From UBA8919 sp041658185 (GTDB lineage Bacteria; Elusimicrobiota; UBA8919), in contig JBBAAR010000005.1 in the NCBI GenBank assembly GCA_041658185.1, positions 62,001 to 126,000 of the forward strand: a stretch of 64,000 nucleotides of DNA. Reading direction: 5' to 3'. This document shows, piece by piece, positions 44,231 through 51,117 of this stretch. Each line of letters begins with the position of its first letter. The first letter of the stretch is position 1. The notes under the pieces were generated by a model. The model was given only the letters and a program-made list of their open reading frames with translations. It did not search any database and was not told the origin of the DNA. The position numbers and the translations under genes were made by a program.

Positions 44231-45475
44231 ATGCAAAATTCAGCGTTAAACATTATAATTCCCGAAAATTTCTGTTATTCGTGCCTGCCTAACTGTGCTG
44301 TTTGCTGTAAAGCCGACTGGAGTATAGATATTGATGAGGAAACATATAAAAATCTCTCAAAGGTTGAGTGGGAGAAAATTTCAAAAAAGTTTGCCTGCAA
44401 AAAAAAGTTTATTGAAAAAAATCATAAAAAATATTTTGAACTTATAGAAGGTAAATGTATTTTTTTGGATGATGACAAATACTGTCTGATACATAAAAAA
44501 ATGGGATTTGATGCAAAATCCAGCACCTGTAAAATATATCCCCTTAAATTTATAAAAACCGCGGACGGTATTATTGTCCGTCTTTCTTTTGTGTGTCCGT
44601 CAATAATAAAAAATACAGGTGTCCCGCTTGAAGAACAGATTGCCGAAATAGAAAAAATCGCAGCTTTGAAACCCGAACAGATGAGACAGATAAATGAAAT
44701 AGTTGCCGTAAACGAAGACATCAAAGTCAGTTGGACCGACTATAAAAAATTAGAAAATTTTATTCTTGATTTGTTGAAAACAGGCGATAATTATGAAAGT
44801 TCCCTGAAGGCCTCCGCAAAATTTTTAAGAATTGTTATTGAAGGACTGCAAAAAAAGGAAGAAATTTCCGGGATATTGGAGAAAATTGATAAAAAAATTT
44901 TATTTGTCCGGATGGACGCATTCGGGGGAAAAAAAGAAAATAACGATATATTTAGTAAAAAACAACGGTTGTATTATGCGCTTTTTGTGGGATATGAGTT
45001 CGTCGGCAGGGCGGATGCCTCAGCTTTTAAAAAGTATAGCAATCTTGTAAAACTTATTTTTAAAAAGGGAACGCTGGAGTTAAAAGGTAGAAAATTTGAC
45101 GTCTCCCGTGTATACAAAACATATTTTAATATTGATAATAAAGAAAACATGAAACTGATAAAAAAATATATTGAGCATTTAATTTTTACAAAATGGCATC
45201 TTTTGCCGGCAGATTTTTCAACTCCGAATGTCATATCCGGCTATTCGCTTATACTTGTAATATATGCACTTGTAAAATGGTTTTCACGGGCATTTGCTGT
45301 GTTACGCGGCAGTTCTATCGTGGAACTTTGCGATGTGGAAAACGCCGTTTCAATTGTTGATTTGAACTACGCCGGACACATCACGAGAGAAACGCTTTTT
45401 TTGAACAGTCCGGTTTTTTCCAAAATCTGCAATCTTTTAATTTCACAAAATAATTTTGAGGAGATAATTATCTGA
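44231..45475 (+). CDS. YkgJ/FliB-type CxxxCxxCC cysteine-cluster protein
   Basis: 414 residues. The N-terminal ~110 residues match the YkgJ family: FCYSCLPNCAVCCKADWSI, CIFLDDDKYCLIHKKMGFDAKSSTCKIYPLKF and FVCPSI. Such clusters bind zinc or iron-sulfur; a relative is the flagellin lysine N-methylase FliB. The long helical C-terminal part is not recognised. No ribosome site of note. It overlaps the next membrane protein by one base. Confidence 0.75.
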   Translation: MQNSALNIIIPENFCYSCLPNCAVCCKADWSIDIDEETYKNLSKVEWEKISKKFACKKKFIEKNHKKYFELIEGKCIFLDDDKYCLIHKKMGFDAKSSTCKIYPLKFIKTADGIIVRLSFVCPSIIKNTGVPLEEQIAEIEKIAALKPEQMRQINEIVAVNEDIKVSWTDYKKLENFILDLLKTGDNYESSLKASAKFLRIVIEGLQKKEEISGILEKIDKKILFVRMDAFGGKKENNDIFSKKQRLYYALFVGYEFVGRADASAFKKYSNLVKLIFKKGTLELKGRKFDVSRVYKTYFNIDNKENMKLIKKYIEHLIFTKWHLLPADFSTPNVISGYSLILVIYALVKWFSRAFAVLRGSSIVELCDVENAVSIVDLNYAGHITRETLFLNSPVFSKICNLLISQNNFEEIII

Positions 45476-46269
45476 TGTTTCCGGTTTTTTTAATCAATAT
45501 AGCGGTCCCTATTATAGCAGGAGTCGTCTATTTTATGATGGCATATGAAGTTAAAAAAGTCGGAAAAATCAGACAGATTATATTCGGGGAAATCGGCTAT
45601 AAAAAAGTTTTTGATGCCTTTGTTTTATTCGGAATATATTTTACAACCCGCCCTTTACAAAATATAATCGGACCATATCCGTGGCCTATGATAATAAACT
45701 GCATCCGTCAGTTTTTTCTTATGGCGGTTATTTCTCCCGCTATACTTGTCGGCATATTTTACTGGGATTCCGACGAAGGTGAACTTCCGCATGCAGTCAA
45801 AATTGCATCTTATTCTGTCGGATTTTTAATGGCTGCGATATTTATTCTTGTAAACATTGCCGCAATAGACAGTTCAAAAATCATCGCTTCGTTCAACGGC
45901 TTAAAATTATATGATGCGGTATGGTTTACCGGCGGTCCCCAAAAAATTGAATTTATATTGATTCATCTCGTATCGCAACTTATTTCGCCCGTCGGGTTTT
46001 TTGTACTTTCCGTTGCAATTGTCCGTCGCCGCCGGCATAATTATCCGTCTGACAGCATCTACAATCAAATGCCTTTGAAGTGGAGGTATCTTGAAATAGG
46101 TCTTGAGATATTTATTGTTTCAATGCTTGTTGCCGGTTTCGCCGCACTTTTGGGTCATTATTACACATATCTTTGGGTGATATATTTTGCGGGTGCCATC
46201 ATATCCGGACTTTTGGAATTGAAGAGCGTAAAAATTCCGCCGCGTGAAGCACCGAATGACCTCAACTGA
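45475..46269 (+). CDS. Hypothetical polytopic membrane protein
   Basis: 264 residues with about seven hydrophobic segments (near 3-24, 45-60, 78-96, 112-132, 158-180, 206-225, 230-248) separated by short charged loops, including RRRRHNYPSD on the cytoplasmic side. No motif is recognised. The seven-helix count resembles small sensor or receptor-like domains, but that is weak. Coupled to the cysteine-cluster gene upstream. Confidence 0.6.
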   Translation: MFPVFLINIAVPIIAGVVYFMMAYEVKKVGKIRQIIFGEIGYKKVFDAFVLFGIYFTTRPLQNIIGPYPWPMIINCIRQFFLMAVISPAILVGIFYWDSDEGELPHAVKIASYSVGFLMAAIFILVNIAAIDSSKIIASFNGLKLYDAVWFTGGPQKIEFILIHLVSQLISPVGFFVLSVAIVRRRRHNYPSDSIYNQMPLKWRYLEIGLEIFIVSMLVAGFAALLGHYYTYLWVIYFAGAIISGLLELKSVKIPPREAPNDLN

Positions 46270-46305
46270 ATTTTATTGACTGTTGAGAGAAAAAAAGGAG
46301 GAGCA

Positions 46306-46461
46306 ATGTTTGAGTTATCGGAGTTCAAGGGGAACAAGGTTATCGTTTTGAAACGGGATGAAAATGACAAGTATCCGTTTTCTTTCGGTATAGCAAAGGC
46401 GAAGTTGATACTTCAGCACATAGAGGATATTAAAAAATTCGCTGAAGATAACGCCGGCTAA
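46306..46461 (+). CDS. Small conserved-looking protein, 51 residues
   Basis: MFELSEFKGNKVIVLKRDEN... with a very strong ribosome site (aaggaggagca) before ATG 46306. The sequence is compact, one beta hairpin-like half (KVIVLKRDENDKYPFSFG) and one helix (KAKLILQHIEDIKKFAED). No family name can be given. The ribosome site and codon pattern support a real, highly translated small gene. Confidence 0.65.
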   Translation: MFELSEFKGNKVIVLKRDENDKYPFSFGIAKAKLILQHIEDIKKFAEDNAG

Positions 46462-46492
46462 TTTTTCTGAATGGCTGCCGTCTTATACTTAA

Positions 46493-46521
46493 CCCTGTCC
46501 TTCCTGGAAAGATATTTAGGA
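46493..46521 (+). terminator. Hairpin after the 51-aa gene
   Basis: ccttcct pairs with aggaagg, flanked by ccc/ggg, around ggaaagatattt-like loop bases. There is no good T-run, so it could be an mRNA-stabilising hairpin instead. Confidence 0.4.
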
Positions 46522-46530
46522 AGGGCGGGG

Positions 46531-46559
46531 TTGACAAATCAAAAAAGATTTATTAAACT
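46531..46559 (+). promoter_or_regulatory. Possible promoter for tRNA-Ala
   Basis: TTGACA (46531-46536), 17-base spacer, TAAACT (46554-46559). It is the only good -35/-10 pair between the 51-aa gene and the tRNA, though it lies about 165 bases before it. Confidence 0.4.
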
Positions 46560-46676
46560 GAATTTGAGCGCGTGATCGTTTTGTAATTTTGAGTGAGGGA
46601 AAAATTTCTAAAGAGCCTCAATTTGCGGCTTTTTTGTTTCAGGAGCAAATTGTCCCAAAAGCGGGACTATAGCGCC

Positions 46677-46719
46677 GCGAGTTCTAACGAGCGTCTCAAA
46701 GAAATTTGTTCCCGAACGA
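46677..46719 (-). repeat. Dispersed 39-base repeat, copy 2 (inverted)
   Basis: Reverse complement of 17092-17130, 39/39 identical over 46677-46715. It ends 4 bases before the tRNA-Ala gene. Confidence 0.9.
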
Positions 46720-46723
46720 TTTT

Positions 46724-46799
46724 GGGGGTGTAGCTCAGTTGGGAGAGCGCATCGTTCGCAACGATGAGGCCGAGGGTTCAACTCCCTTCACCTCCACCA
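46724..46799 (+). tRNA. tRNA-Ala(CGC)
   Basis: 76 bases including an encoded CCA. All four arms fold: acceptor GGGGGTG/CACCTCC with the G3-U70 wobble that defines alanine tRNAs, D stem GCTC/GAGC, anticodon stem CATCG/CGATG with loop TTCGCAA (anticodon CGC, codon GCG), and T stem GAGGG/CCCTT with loop TTCAACT. Its last 12 bases are also the antisense of the serine recombinase C-terminus. Confidence 0.95.
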
Positions 46800-48338
46800 G
46801 ATTGTATTTTTAGCGTAAATTAGGTCGGTTTGCTGTTGATAAACAGCAGGTTCTAACCTTAACTTTACAGCAAAAGCCATTTTTTCAATAGGTTTAAGCG
46901 GGTCTCTTAGTTCTATCGTCAGTATTCTGTCTTTTAATATGAGGTTCTGACCTAAACAAGCAAGTATCTGCCTTTTGTCTTCCAGCGTCCCTGTTTCAAA
47001 TTTCTTTTTAGCATCTCCGGCAAAGTGAAATACTTCATCTGCCATATCAAGCCATTTATCAACTCTATCGCAGGTGTCTTTCAGTAGTTCTTCAAATAGT
47101 GCTTTTTCTTTTGTAGTTTCCGTCCGTTTCCTTGAAAATTCTTCCTCGCTAATTTCACCGCTTGCCCTCATATCAATCAAACGGTCTATTTTGTGGACAC
47201 ATCCGCTTAATGCTTTTTGTTGATTTTCTAAAATCTTATTTCTGCTTTTTGATTCTTTTTCATTTTCTAATCGGAGTTGTTTCATCGCCCATCTGTGAAA
47301 TTCAAATGGAATTTCAATATTTTCAAGGACTGATAATATCTGTTTTTCTAATTCCTTCCCTGTAATACTCTGCTGGCTGCAATTCGGGTCTTTTTTCCCT
47401 GTGCAATGATAATATGTGTAATGATGGACATTTCCATTTTTCTGATGTTTAGTTTTTTCTTCGGCAGTAATCATTGCTCCGCACTCGCCGCATTTTATTA
47501 AACCTGTAAAAGGGAATGTGTGAGTTTTTGATTGTGGTTTCATTCGGTTGTGTAAAATTTCCTGTGCTGTATTAAAGTTCTGTATGGAAATCATAGGTTC
47601 GTGGTTTCCTTTATGAAGTTCCCCTTTATAGCGAAAATATCCGTAATAAAATGGATTGGTAAATGTATGGTGAAATTTACTAAGACAGGGTTTTTTACCG
47701 TTCCTTTGTGTCAGCCCGAATTTATTTATGGCAATCTGATGTAATTTTTCAATTGAATAATGTTTTTCCAAAAGCAAGTTCCATATCTTTTTAACCAATT
47801 CAAATCTCTCAGGGTCTTTTATGATTATTCTCTGTTCTTTTTCTTCAATTTTATTCAGATAACCTATCGGGGCAAGACCGACACACCAGCCCCGCTCAAC
47901 CCTATTTCTGATTCCTCTTTTAATATTAACGCTTAAATCCCTTATGTATTGATTAGCCATACCAAACTCCACCGCCATCATCAAAACATTATCAGACGGA
48001 TAATAACTCCGTTCAAAAGTTTGAATATGTTCAATCAATCCGTGCTGAAGCATATCAATAATTTGTCCGCCGTCAATAAAATTACGAGCCAAACGGTCAA
48101 GTTTCCAGCATAGAATACCCTTCGCTTCCTGTTTCTTTATTCTCGCAATCATTTTATTAAATATGGGTCTGCCTGACGCTTTTGCTGATTGTTCCTCTGT
48201 TAAAATATCAATTACATTTAACCCGTCCCGTTGTGCAATTTTTTTAAGTTCATCTATTTGAGAGGGAATGGACGCTACTTGTTTGTCATCCGCTTCCGAA
48301 GATTTCCGAGCATATAGAAAATATTTAATTTTTTCCAT
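46788..48338 (-). CDS. Large serine recombinase (resolvase/integrase)
   Basis: 516 residues. Catalytic N-terminal resolvase domain (FLYARKSSEADDKQVASIPSQ, nucleophile Ser13; LCWKLDRLARNFIDGGQIIDML), recombinase domain (GWCVGLAPIGYLN...NPFYYGYFRYKGE), zinc ribbon (CGECGAMI...YYHCTGKKDPNC near 285-330) and a coiled-coil tail. It integrates or excises mobile DNA. The reading frame ends inside the tRNA-Ala acceptor arm (stop at 46788-46790; last residues IWWR encoded there). That marks the tRNA 3' end as the likely attachment site. Ribosome site ggagg precedes ATG 48338, after a structured leader. Confidence 0.95.
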   Translation of the reverse strand: MEKIKYFLYARKSSEADDKQVASIPSQIDELKKIAQRDGLNVIDILTEEQSAKASGRPIFNKMIARIKKQEAKGILCWKLDRLARNFIDGGQIIDMLQHGLIEHIQTFERSYYPSDNVLMMAVEFGMANQYIRDLSVNIKRGIRNRVERGWCVGLAPIGYLNKIEEKEQRIIIKDPERFELVKKIWNLLLEKHYSIEKLHQIAINKFGLTQRNGKKPCLSKFHHTFTNPFYYGYFRYKGELHKGNHEPMISIQNFNTAQEILHNRMKPQSKTHTFPFTGLIKCGECGAMITAEEKTKHQKNGNVHHYTYYHCTGKKDPNCSQQSITGKELEKQILSVLENIEIPFEFHRWAMKQLRLENEKESKSRNKILENQQKALSGCVHKIDRLIDMRASGEISEEEFSRKRTETTKEKALFEELLKDTCDRVDKWLDMADEVFHFAGDAKKKFETGTLEDKRQILACLGQNLILKDRILTIELRDPLKPIEKMAFAVKLRLEPAVYQQQTDLIYAKNTIWWR

Positions 48339-48451
48339 TTTGAACCTCCAAAAAATAAAGGGCAGGAGCGGACAAAGATTCGGTTAAGGAATCTAAATTC
48401 TCCTGCCCAGATTTTGGGCAATAAAAATCCTTAACCATTTGTCTTTGTCCG
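48339..48451 (-). ncRNA. Structured 5' leader of the recombinase mRNA with competing folds
   Basis: Read on the minus strand. Fold 1: P1 CGGACAAAGA (48451-48442) with TCTTTGTCCG (48378-48369); P2 GGTTAAGGA (48436-48428) with TCCTTAACC (48390-48382); P3 TGCCC/GGGCA (48420-48416, 48408-48404). Fold 2: GGGCAGGAG (48408-48400) with CTCCTGCCC (48368-48360), enclosing AGATTC/GAATCT, followed by TTTATTTTTT, an intrinsic terminator. All stems are perfect. The last helix crosses P1/P2, so it is either a pseudoknot or exclusive with them. The ribosome site GGAGG follows at once. This resembles a riboswitch or attenuator; no known class is recognised. Confidence 0.65.
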
Positions 48452-48457
48452 ATAATT

Positions 48458-48486
48458 ATTATAACCTAAAAATATGGTGTTGTCAA
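48458..48486 (-). promoter_or_regulatory. Consensus sigma-70 promoter of the recombinase leader
   Basis: Minus strand TTGACA (48486-48481), 17-base spacer, TATAAT (48463-48458). The expected start point (~48451) coincides with the first base of stem P1 of the leader. Confidence 0.85.
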
Positions 48487-48506
48487 GATAATTTTTGTGA
48501 ATTTTT

Positions 48507-48680
48507 CTAATCAGTTTTTTCAGATGTGTTTTTGTCGGCAGGCGGACAGCAACCATAAATAGCCTTATAAAAATTTAATAGATTACTGGCTTTACTAAAA
48601 GCCTGTTCATCCATCAAATCTTTATTAAAGACTTTTTTGTATATCTGTTTGAATTCATCTATTGATTCTTTTGATAACAT
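48507..48680 (-). CDS. Small protein (57 aa) upstream of the recombinase
   Basis: Starts MLSKESIDEFKQIYKKVF and continues NKDLMDEQAFSKASNLLNFYKAIYG, predicted helical. Proteins with this pattern (ESIDEFKxIYxxxF...LLNFYKxIY) are familiar as small companions of serine recombinases in uncultivated bacteria; the role is unknown. No strong ribosome site. It sits 21 bases from the recombinase promoter, and the tail PPADKNTSEKTD is polar. Confidence 0.6.
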   Translation of the reverse strand: MLSKESIDEFKQIYKKVFNKDLMDEQAFSKASNLLNFYKAIYGCCPPADKNTSEKTD

Positions 48681-48723
48681 AAAATTATGATATTGCCCGC
48701 CTGCCGACCTGACGAGTTAAAAA

Positions 48724-48873
48724 TTACTCATCATCGTCTTCTTCTTCTCCGCCCAGCTCTAAAAGAAATTCGCTGACTGTTGTTTTCTTAAGGTCAATAT
48801 CAAATTTCTTCGCAGCAGCGGCTACCATTTCAATGATGTCTTCTATACCGTACACAATGACGGTGCGTTTCAT
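48724..48873 (-). CDS. Small acidic protein (49 aa)
   Basis: Starts MKRTVIVYGIEDIIEMVAAAA and ends ELGGEEEDDDE. It has a strong ribosome site (aaaggaggtgatg) 5-6 bases before ATG 48873, the best such site in the island, so it is probably well expressed. The basic-hydrophobic start and acidic tail suggest a small regulatory or anti-restriction-like protein, but nothing specific is recognised. Confidence 0.55.
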   Translation of the reverse strand: MKRTVIVYGIEDIIEMVAAAAKKFDIDLKKTTVSEFLLELGGEEEDDDE

Positions 48874-48930
48874 AACGACATCACCTCCTTTTGTAGAAAA
48901 ATTTTTATTTCTGAAGTTTGATGTTTTGAA

Positions 48931-48965
48931 TAAAACAAAAAACCTGTAGAAATAAATTCTACAGG
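48931..48965 (-). terminator. Terminator after the 243-aa gene
   Basis: Minus strand cctgtagaa-tttat-ttctacagg (9-bp perfect stem, 48965-48943) followed by ttttttgtttt. Good intrinsic terminator for the leftward gene at 49029-49760. Confidence 0.8.
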
Positions 48966-49028
48966 TGAATTATATTAAATTCTTTTATTTATAAATGGGG
49001 AATGAAATAGACTTTTTTATTCCCGAAT

Positions 49029-49760
49029 TTACTTTGCTTCTAAATCCTTTTTACGTATTTTTAGGAATTTTCTAACTGATTTACTCAAGTCATTATAATC
49101 CAATACATTTTCAGTAAACTTATTATCACATAGAAAATCACAGATTTGTAGAAAACTCAATTTGCATTTTCTATTTTGTTTGCCAATAATATACATTAAA
49201 GTTCCTACAATAACAGCGATAGCATATTTATCTTTTGAATATATTTTGTTATGCTTTTTGAGTGTAGAAGATAATTTTGTAAAAAAATAATGGTCGTTGT
49301 CTATTTCTGCTTTTTGAATTCTTATTTTTACGAATTCAGTACAGATTATTGAGGGGTCAATTTTAATCAGTTTAAAGAGTGAATCGTTATTGCCGTTTTT
49401 TGCATCTCTGTAAAGAACATTTATGTGGGTCTTGTAATTTACAATGCTTAGTATGTAATAGAAAAGATATTTTAATTCTGTAAGTAAAGTATATTTTTCA
49501 TTATCCGGCGCAGATTTGATTTTAGATATATCCGATATTTTATTTAATGATTCCGGAAAGTAATTTATTGGTTTTTCATAATATAAATGCCAATCTAAAG
49601 AAATATCTTTAACCGGTTCAAAACATTCAAGATACTTTTTATATTCTTCTTTAAACTCAAGCAAATGTTTATATTTAAGTAGCTCTTTTATGTAGGGCTT
49701 GGGCAGTATTTCTTCCCAAGACTTGATTTTTCTATGTAATGGTTTTCTTTTTATTTCCAT
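49029..49760 (-). CDS. Hypothetical 243-aa protein of the island
   Basis: 243 residues, not recognised. Basic at both ends (MEIKRKPLHRKIKSWEEILPK; FLKIRKKDLEAK), largely helical, rich in Lys/Asn/Ile/Tyr, A/T-rich codons. No catalytic motif is seen. Its start is preceded by an array of 12-base repeats (49827-49921), so a sequence-specific DNA-binding or replication-initiator role is possible; that is inference. Own terminator downstream. Confidence 0.5.
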   Translation of the reverse strand: MEIKRKPLHRKIKSWEEILPKPYIKELLKYKHLLEFKEEYKKYLECFEPVKDISLDWHLYYEKPINYFPESLNKISDISKIKSAPDNEKYTLLTELKYLFYYILSIVNYKTHINVLYRDAKNGNNDSLFKLIKIDPSIICTEFVKIRIQKAEIDNDHYFFTKLSSTLKKHNKIYSKDKYAIAVIVGTLMYIIGKQNRKCKLSFLQICDFLCDNKFTENVLDYNDLSKSVRKFLKIRKKDLEAK

Positions 49761-49826
49761 TTCTTCTTATTATATTCAATTATTTACTTATTATACAAAA
49801 ATGTTAAAAAAATAAAAGTAAATTTT

Positions 49827-49921
49827 ATGGTATATTAATGGCATTTTTCATGGTGTTATGTATGGAATTACATACGGTATTTAATATGGAATTTTTAATG
49901 GAATTTTATGCGGTATTTACT
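49827..49921 (+). repeat. 12-bp-period tandem array upstream of the 243-aa gene
   Basis: Eight units in strict register after a first unit of 11 bases: each is 12 bases, with GG at positions 3-4 of every unit and mostly A/T elsewhere (atggaattttat, atggaattttta, acggtatttaat, gcggtatttact and relatives). It lies between the 3' end of the XRE gene and the start of the 243-aa gene, both leftward. It resembles plasmid iterons or a multi-site operator. The period is also a multiple of three and an ATG frame (49838-49936) is open, but it has no ribosome site. Confidence 0.75.
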
Positions 49922-49942
49922 GGTATAAATAAATAGGTATAA

Positions 49943-50281
49943 TTATTTATGTTTTGTTATTGCTAATCTTATTATTTCAAATATCCGTTTTTTTTCAGGG
50001 ACAGATAATTTTTTTACAGTTTGTAGTATCGCTCTTTCTAATAAATTTTCTTCTTTGGGAAAGTTTTCTTTATGAACTGAAAACAGCTCTTCCATTGTGA
50101 TATTTAGGGCTTTTGTAATTTTAATAAGCGTCATAATAGAAGGAATCGCCTTGCCTCTTTCAATCCTTGCCAAAAAAGACCAGTCCAATTCAGCTTTATC
50201 CGATAAACCTTCAAGTGTTAGACCGTGCATTTTTCTTAGTTCCCTGATTTTAGACCCTATTCTTAAATATACGCTATCCAT
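49943..50281 (-). CDS. XRE-family (Cro/CI-like) regulator
   Basis: 112 residues from ATG 50281 (MDSVYLRIGSKIRELRKMHG), chosen because aaggag lies 11 bases before; an upstream in-frame GTG overlaps that site. Helix-turn-helix at ~10-65: LTLEGLSDKAELDWSFLARIERGKAIPSIMTLIKITKALNI. A helical C-terminus (LLERAILQTVKKLSVPEKKRIFEIIRLAI) could dimerise. It is divergent from the lipoprotein gene, so it may control both directions, and its product is a candidate for binding the 12-bp array. Confidence 0.85.
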   Translation of the reverse strand: MDSVYLRIGSKIRELRKMHGLTLEGLSDKAELDWSFLARIERGKAIPSIMTLIKITKALNITMEELFSVHKENFPKEENLLERAILQTVKKLSVPEKKRIFEIIRLAITKHK

Positions 50282-50357
50282 ATTAGTATACACTCCTTAA
50301 TAAAAGTATATAAATATTTGGCTTGTATGACCATAGCATAAAAAGACAAAATAAGTA

Positions 50358-50386
50358 TTGACAACAAAGCCAATAATATGTATAAT
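50358..50386 (+). promoter_or_regulatory. Consensus promoter for the lipoprotein gene
   Basis: TTGACA (50358-50363), 17-base spacer, TATAAT (50381-50386). Start point near 50393; aggaaaaggggg before ATG 50416 gives the ribosome site. Confidence 0.85.
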
Positions 50387-50415
50387 TACTGACAGCAGGA
50401 AAAGGGGGTGATGAT

Positions 50416-50802
50416 ATGATTAACATATTGGTTTGTCTTTGCGTGTCGATTAGTTTCTTTTTGTCTGGCTGTGCTACACTTACCGAAGGAACATCCCGAC
50501 AAGTAATGTTTAATTCAGAACCATCTGGAGCGAAAATTTTTGATTCGAATACCGGTGCTATGCTTGGTAAGACACCAACTTCTTTACAATTGTCTTCCAA
50601 GAAAAACCATTCTATCAAAATGGTAAAAGATGGGTATGAACCCTCAATGGTTAGTATTAACAAAGGAATGGGGACGAGTTATTTGATTTGGGATATTGTT
50701 CTTTGGGGTGGTGCTGGCTTAATCGTAGATGGTATAACAGGAGCATGGAATGATTTAGAGCCAGAAACAATCAATACATCTCTGGAAGCAATAAAGAAGT
50801 AA
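50416..50802 (+). CDS. PEGA-domain lipoprotein
   Basis: 128 residues. Lipobox FFLSGC near residue 19 after a short hydrophobic signal, then a PEGA-like domain (VMFNSEPSGAKIFDSNTGAMLGKTPTSLQLSSKKNHSIKMVKDGYEP) and a hydrophobic stretch (YLIWDIVLWGGAGLIVDGITGA). Same layout as small PEGA lipoproteins often carried on phages and islands. Consensus promoter upstream and an intrinsic terminator downstream make it a single-gene unit. Confidence 0.8.
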   Translation: MINILVCLCVSISFFLSGCATLTEGTSRQVMFNSEPSGAKIFDSNTGAMLGKTPTSLQLSSKKNHSIKMVKDGYEPSMVSINKGMGTSYLIWDIVLWGGAGLIVDGITGAWNDLEPETINTSLEAIKK

Positions 50803-50844
50803 GAGATAAATTATAGAAACAAAATATCGTTTTCTATATAAAAT

Positions 50845-50881
50845 AAAAAAGTGACCTTTTATTGGAAAGGTCACTTTTTTT
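50845..50881 (+). terminator. Strong terminator after the lipoprotein gene
   Basis: aaaaaagtgaccttt pairs with aaaggtcactttttt around a short loop, ending in a T-run. Symmetric, so it may act in both directions. Confidence 0.85.
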
Positions 50882-51117
50882 AAAACCATTTTTGTCAATG
50901 CTCTTGACTTTAATCTAAAATTTGATAAAATAATATAATAGATATAGTAAGGCAATTACCAGTTGGCAACAAAACTAAACGAAGAATGACCTATAAAATT
51001 TTCCAGATAGGTTCTAATAGCGTGTAATTGTCTCCATAAAAGGCAGATAAGAGATGGGAGATAGCAGATAGGAGTAGTGTTTTTACTCCAATATCCAATC
51101 TCGTATCTGGTGTTATT
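50882..51117 (+). other. Intergenic stretch between the island and dnaX
   Basis: No gene seen. A weak -35/-10 pair TTGACT (50904) - N16 - TAAAAT (50926) may be the dnaX promoter. From about 51040 the DNA is built of related words (ggcagataagagatgggagatagcagatagg split into short units), with a ggagta/tactcc hairpin at 51080. A copy of the tRNA-Ala 3' end was looked for here as an island boundary and not found. Confidence 0.4.

Noticed and set aside
49838..49936. Open frame through the 12-bp array encoding tetrapeptide repeats
   Set aside because: The 33-residue frame has no ribosome site, and the first unit (11 bases) breaks the frame. An open frame follows automatically from a 12-base unit without a stop, so a DNA-level role is more likely.
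50882..51117. Second copy of the tRNA-Ala 3' end as the far boundary of the island
   Set aside because: No stretch resembling the T-arm and acceptor of tRNA-Ala was found here by eye. Serine recombinases need only a few shared bases, so the boundary stays undefined.
51000..51117. Signal recognition particle RNA near dnaX
   Set aside because: The conserved SRP RNA apical motif (ggaaggaagcag-type) is absent; the stretch is low-complexity.
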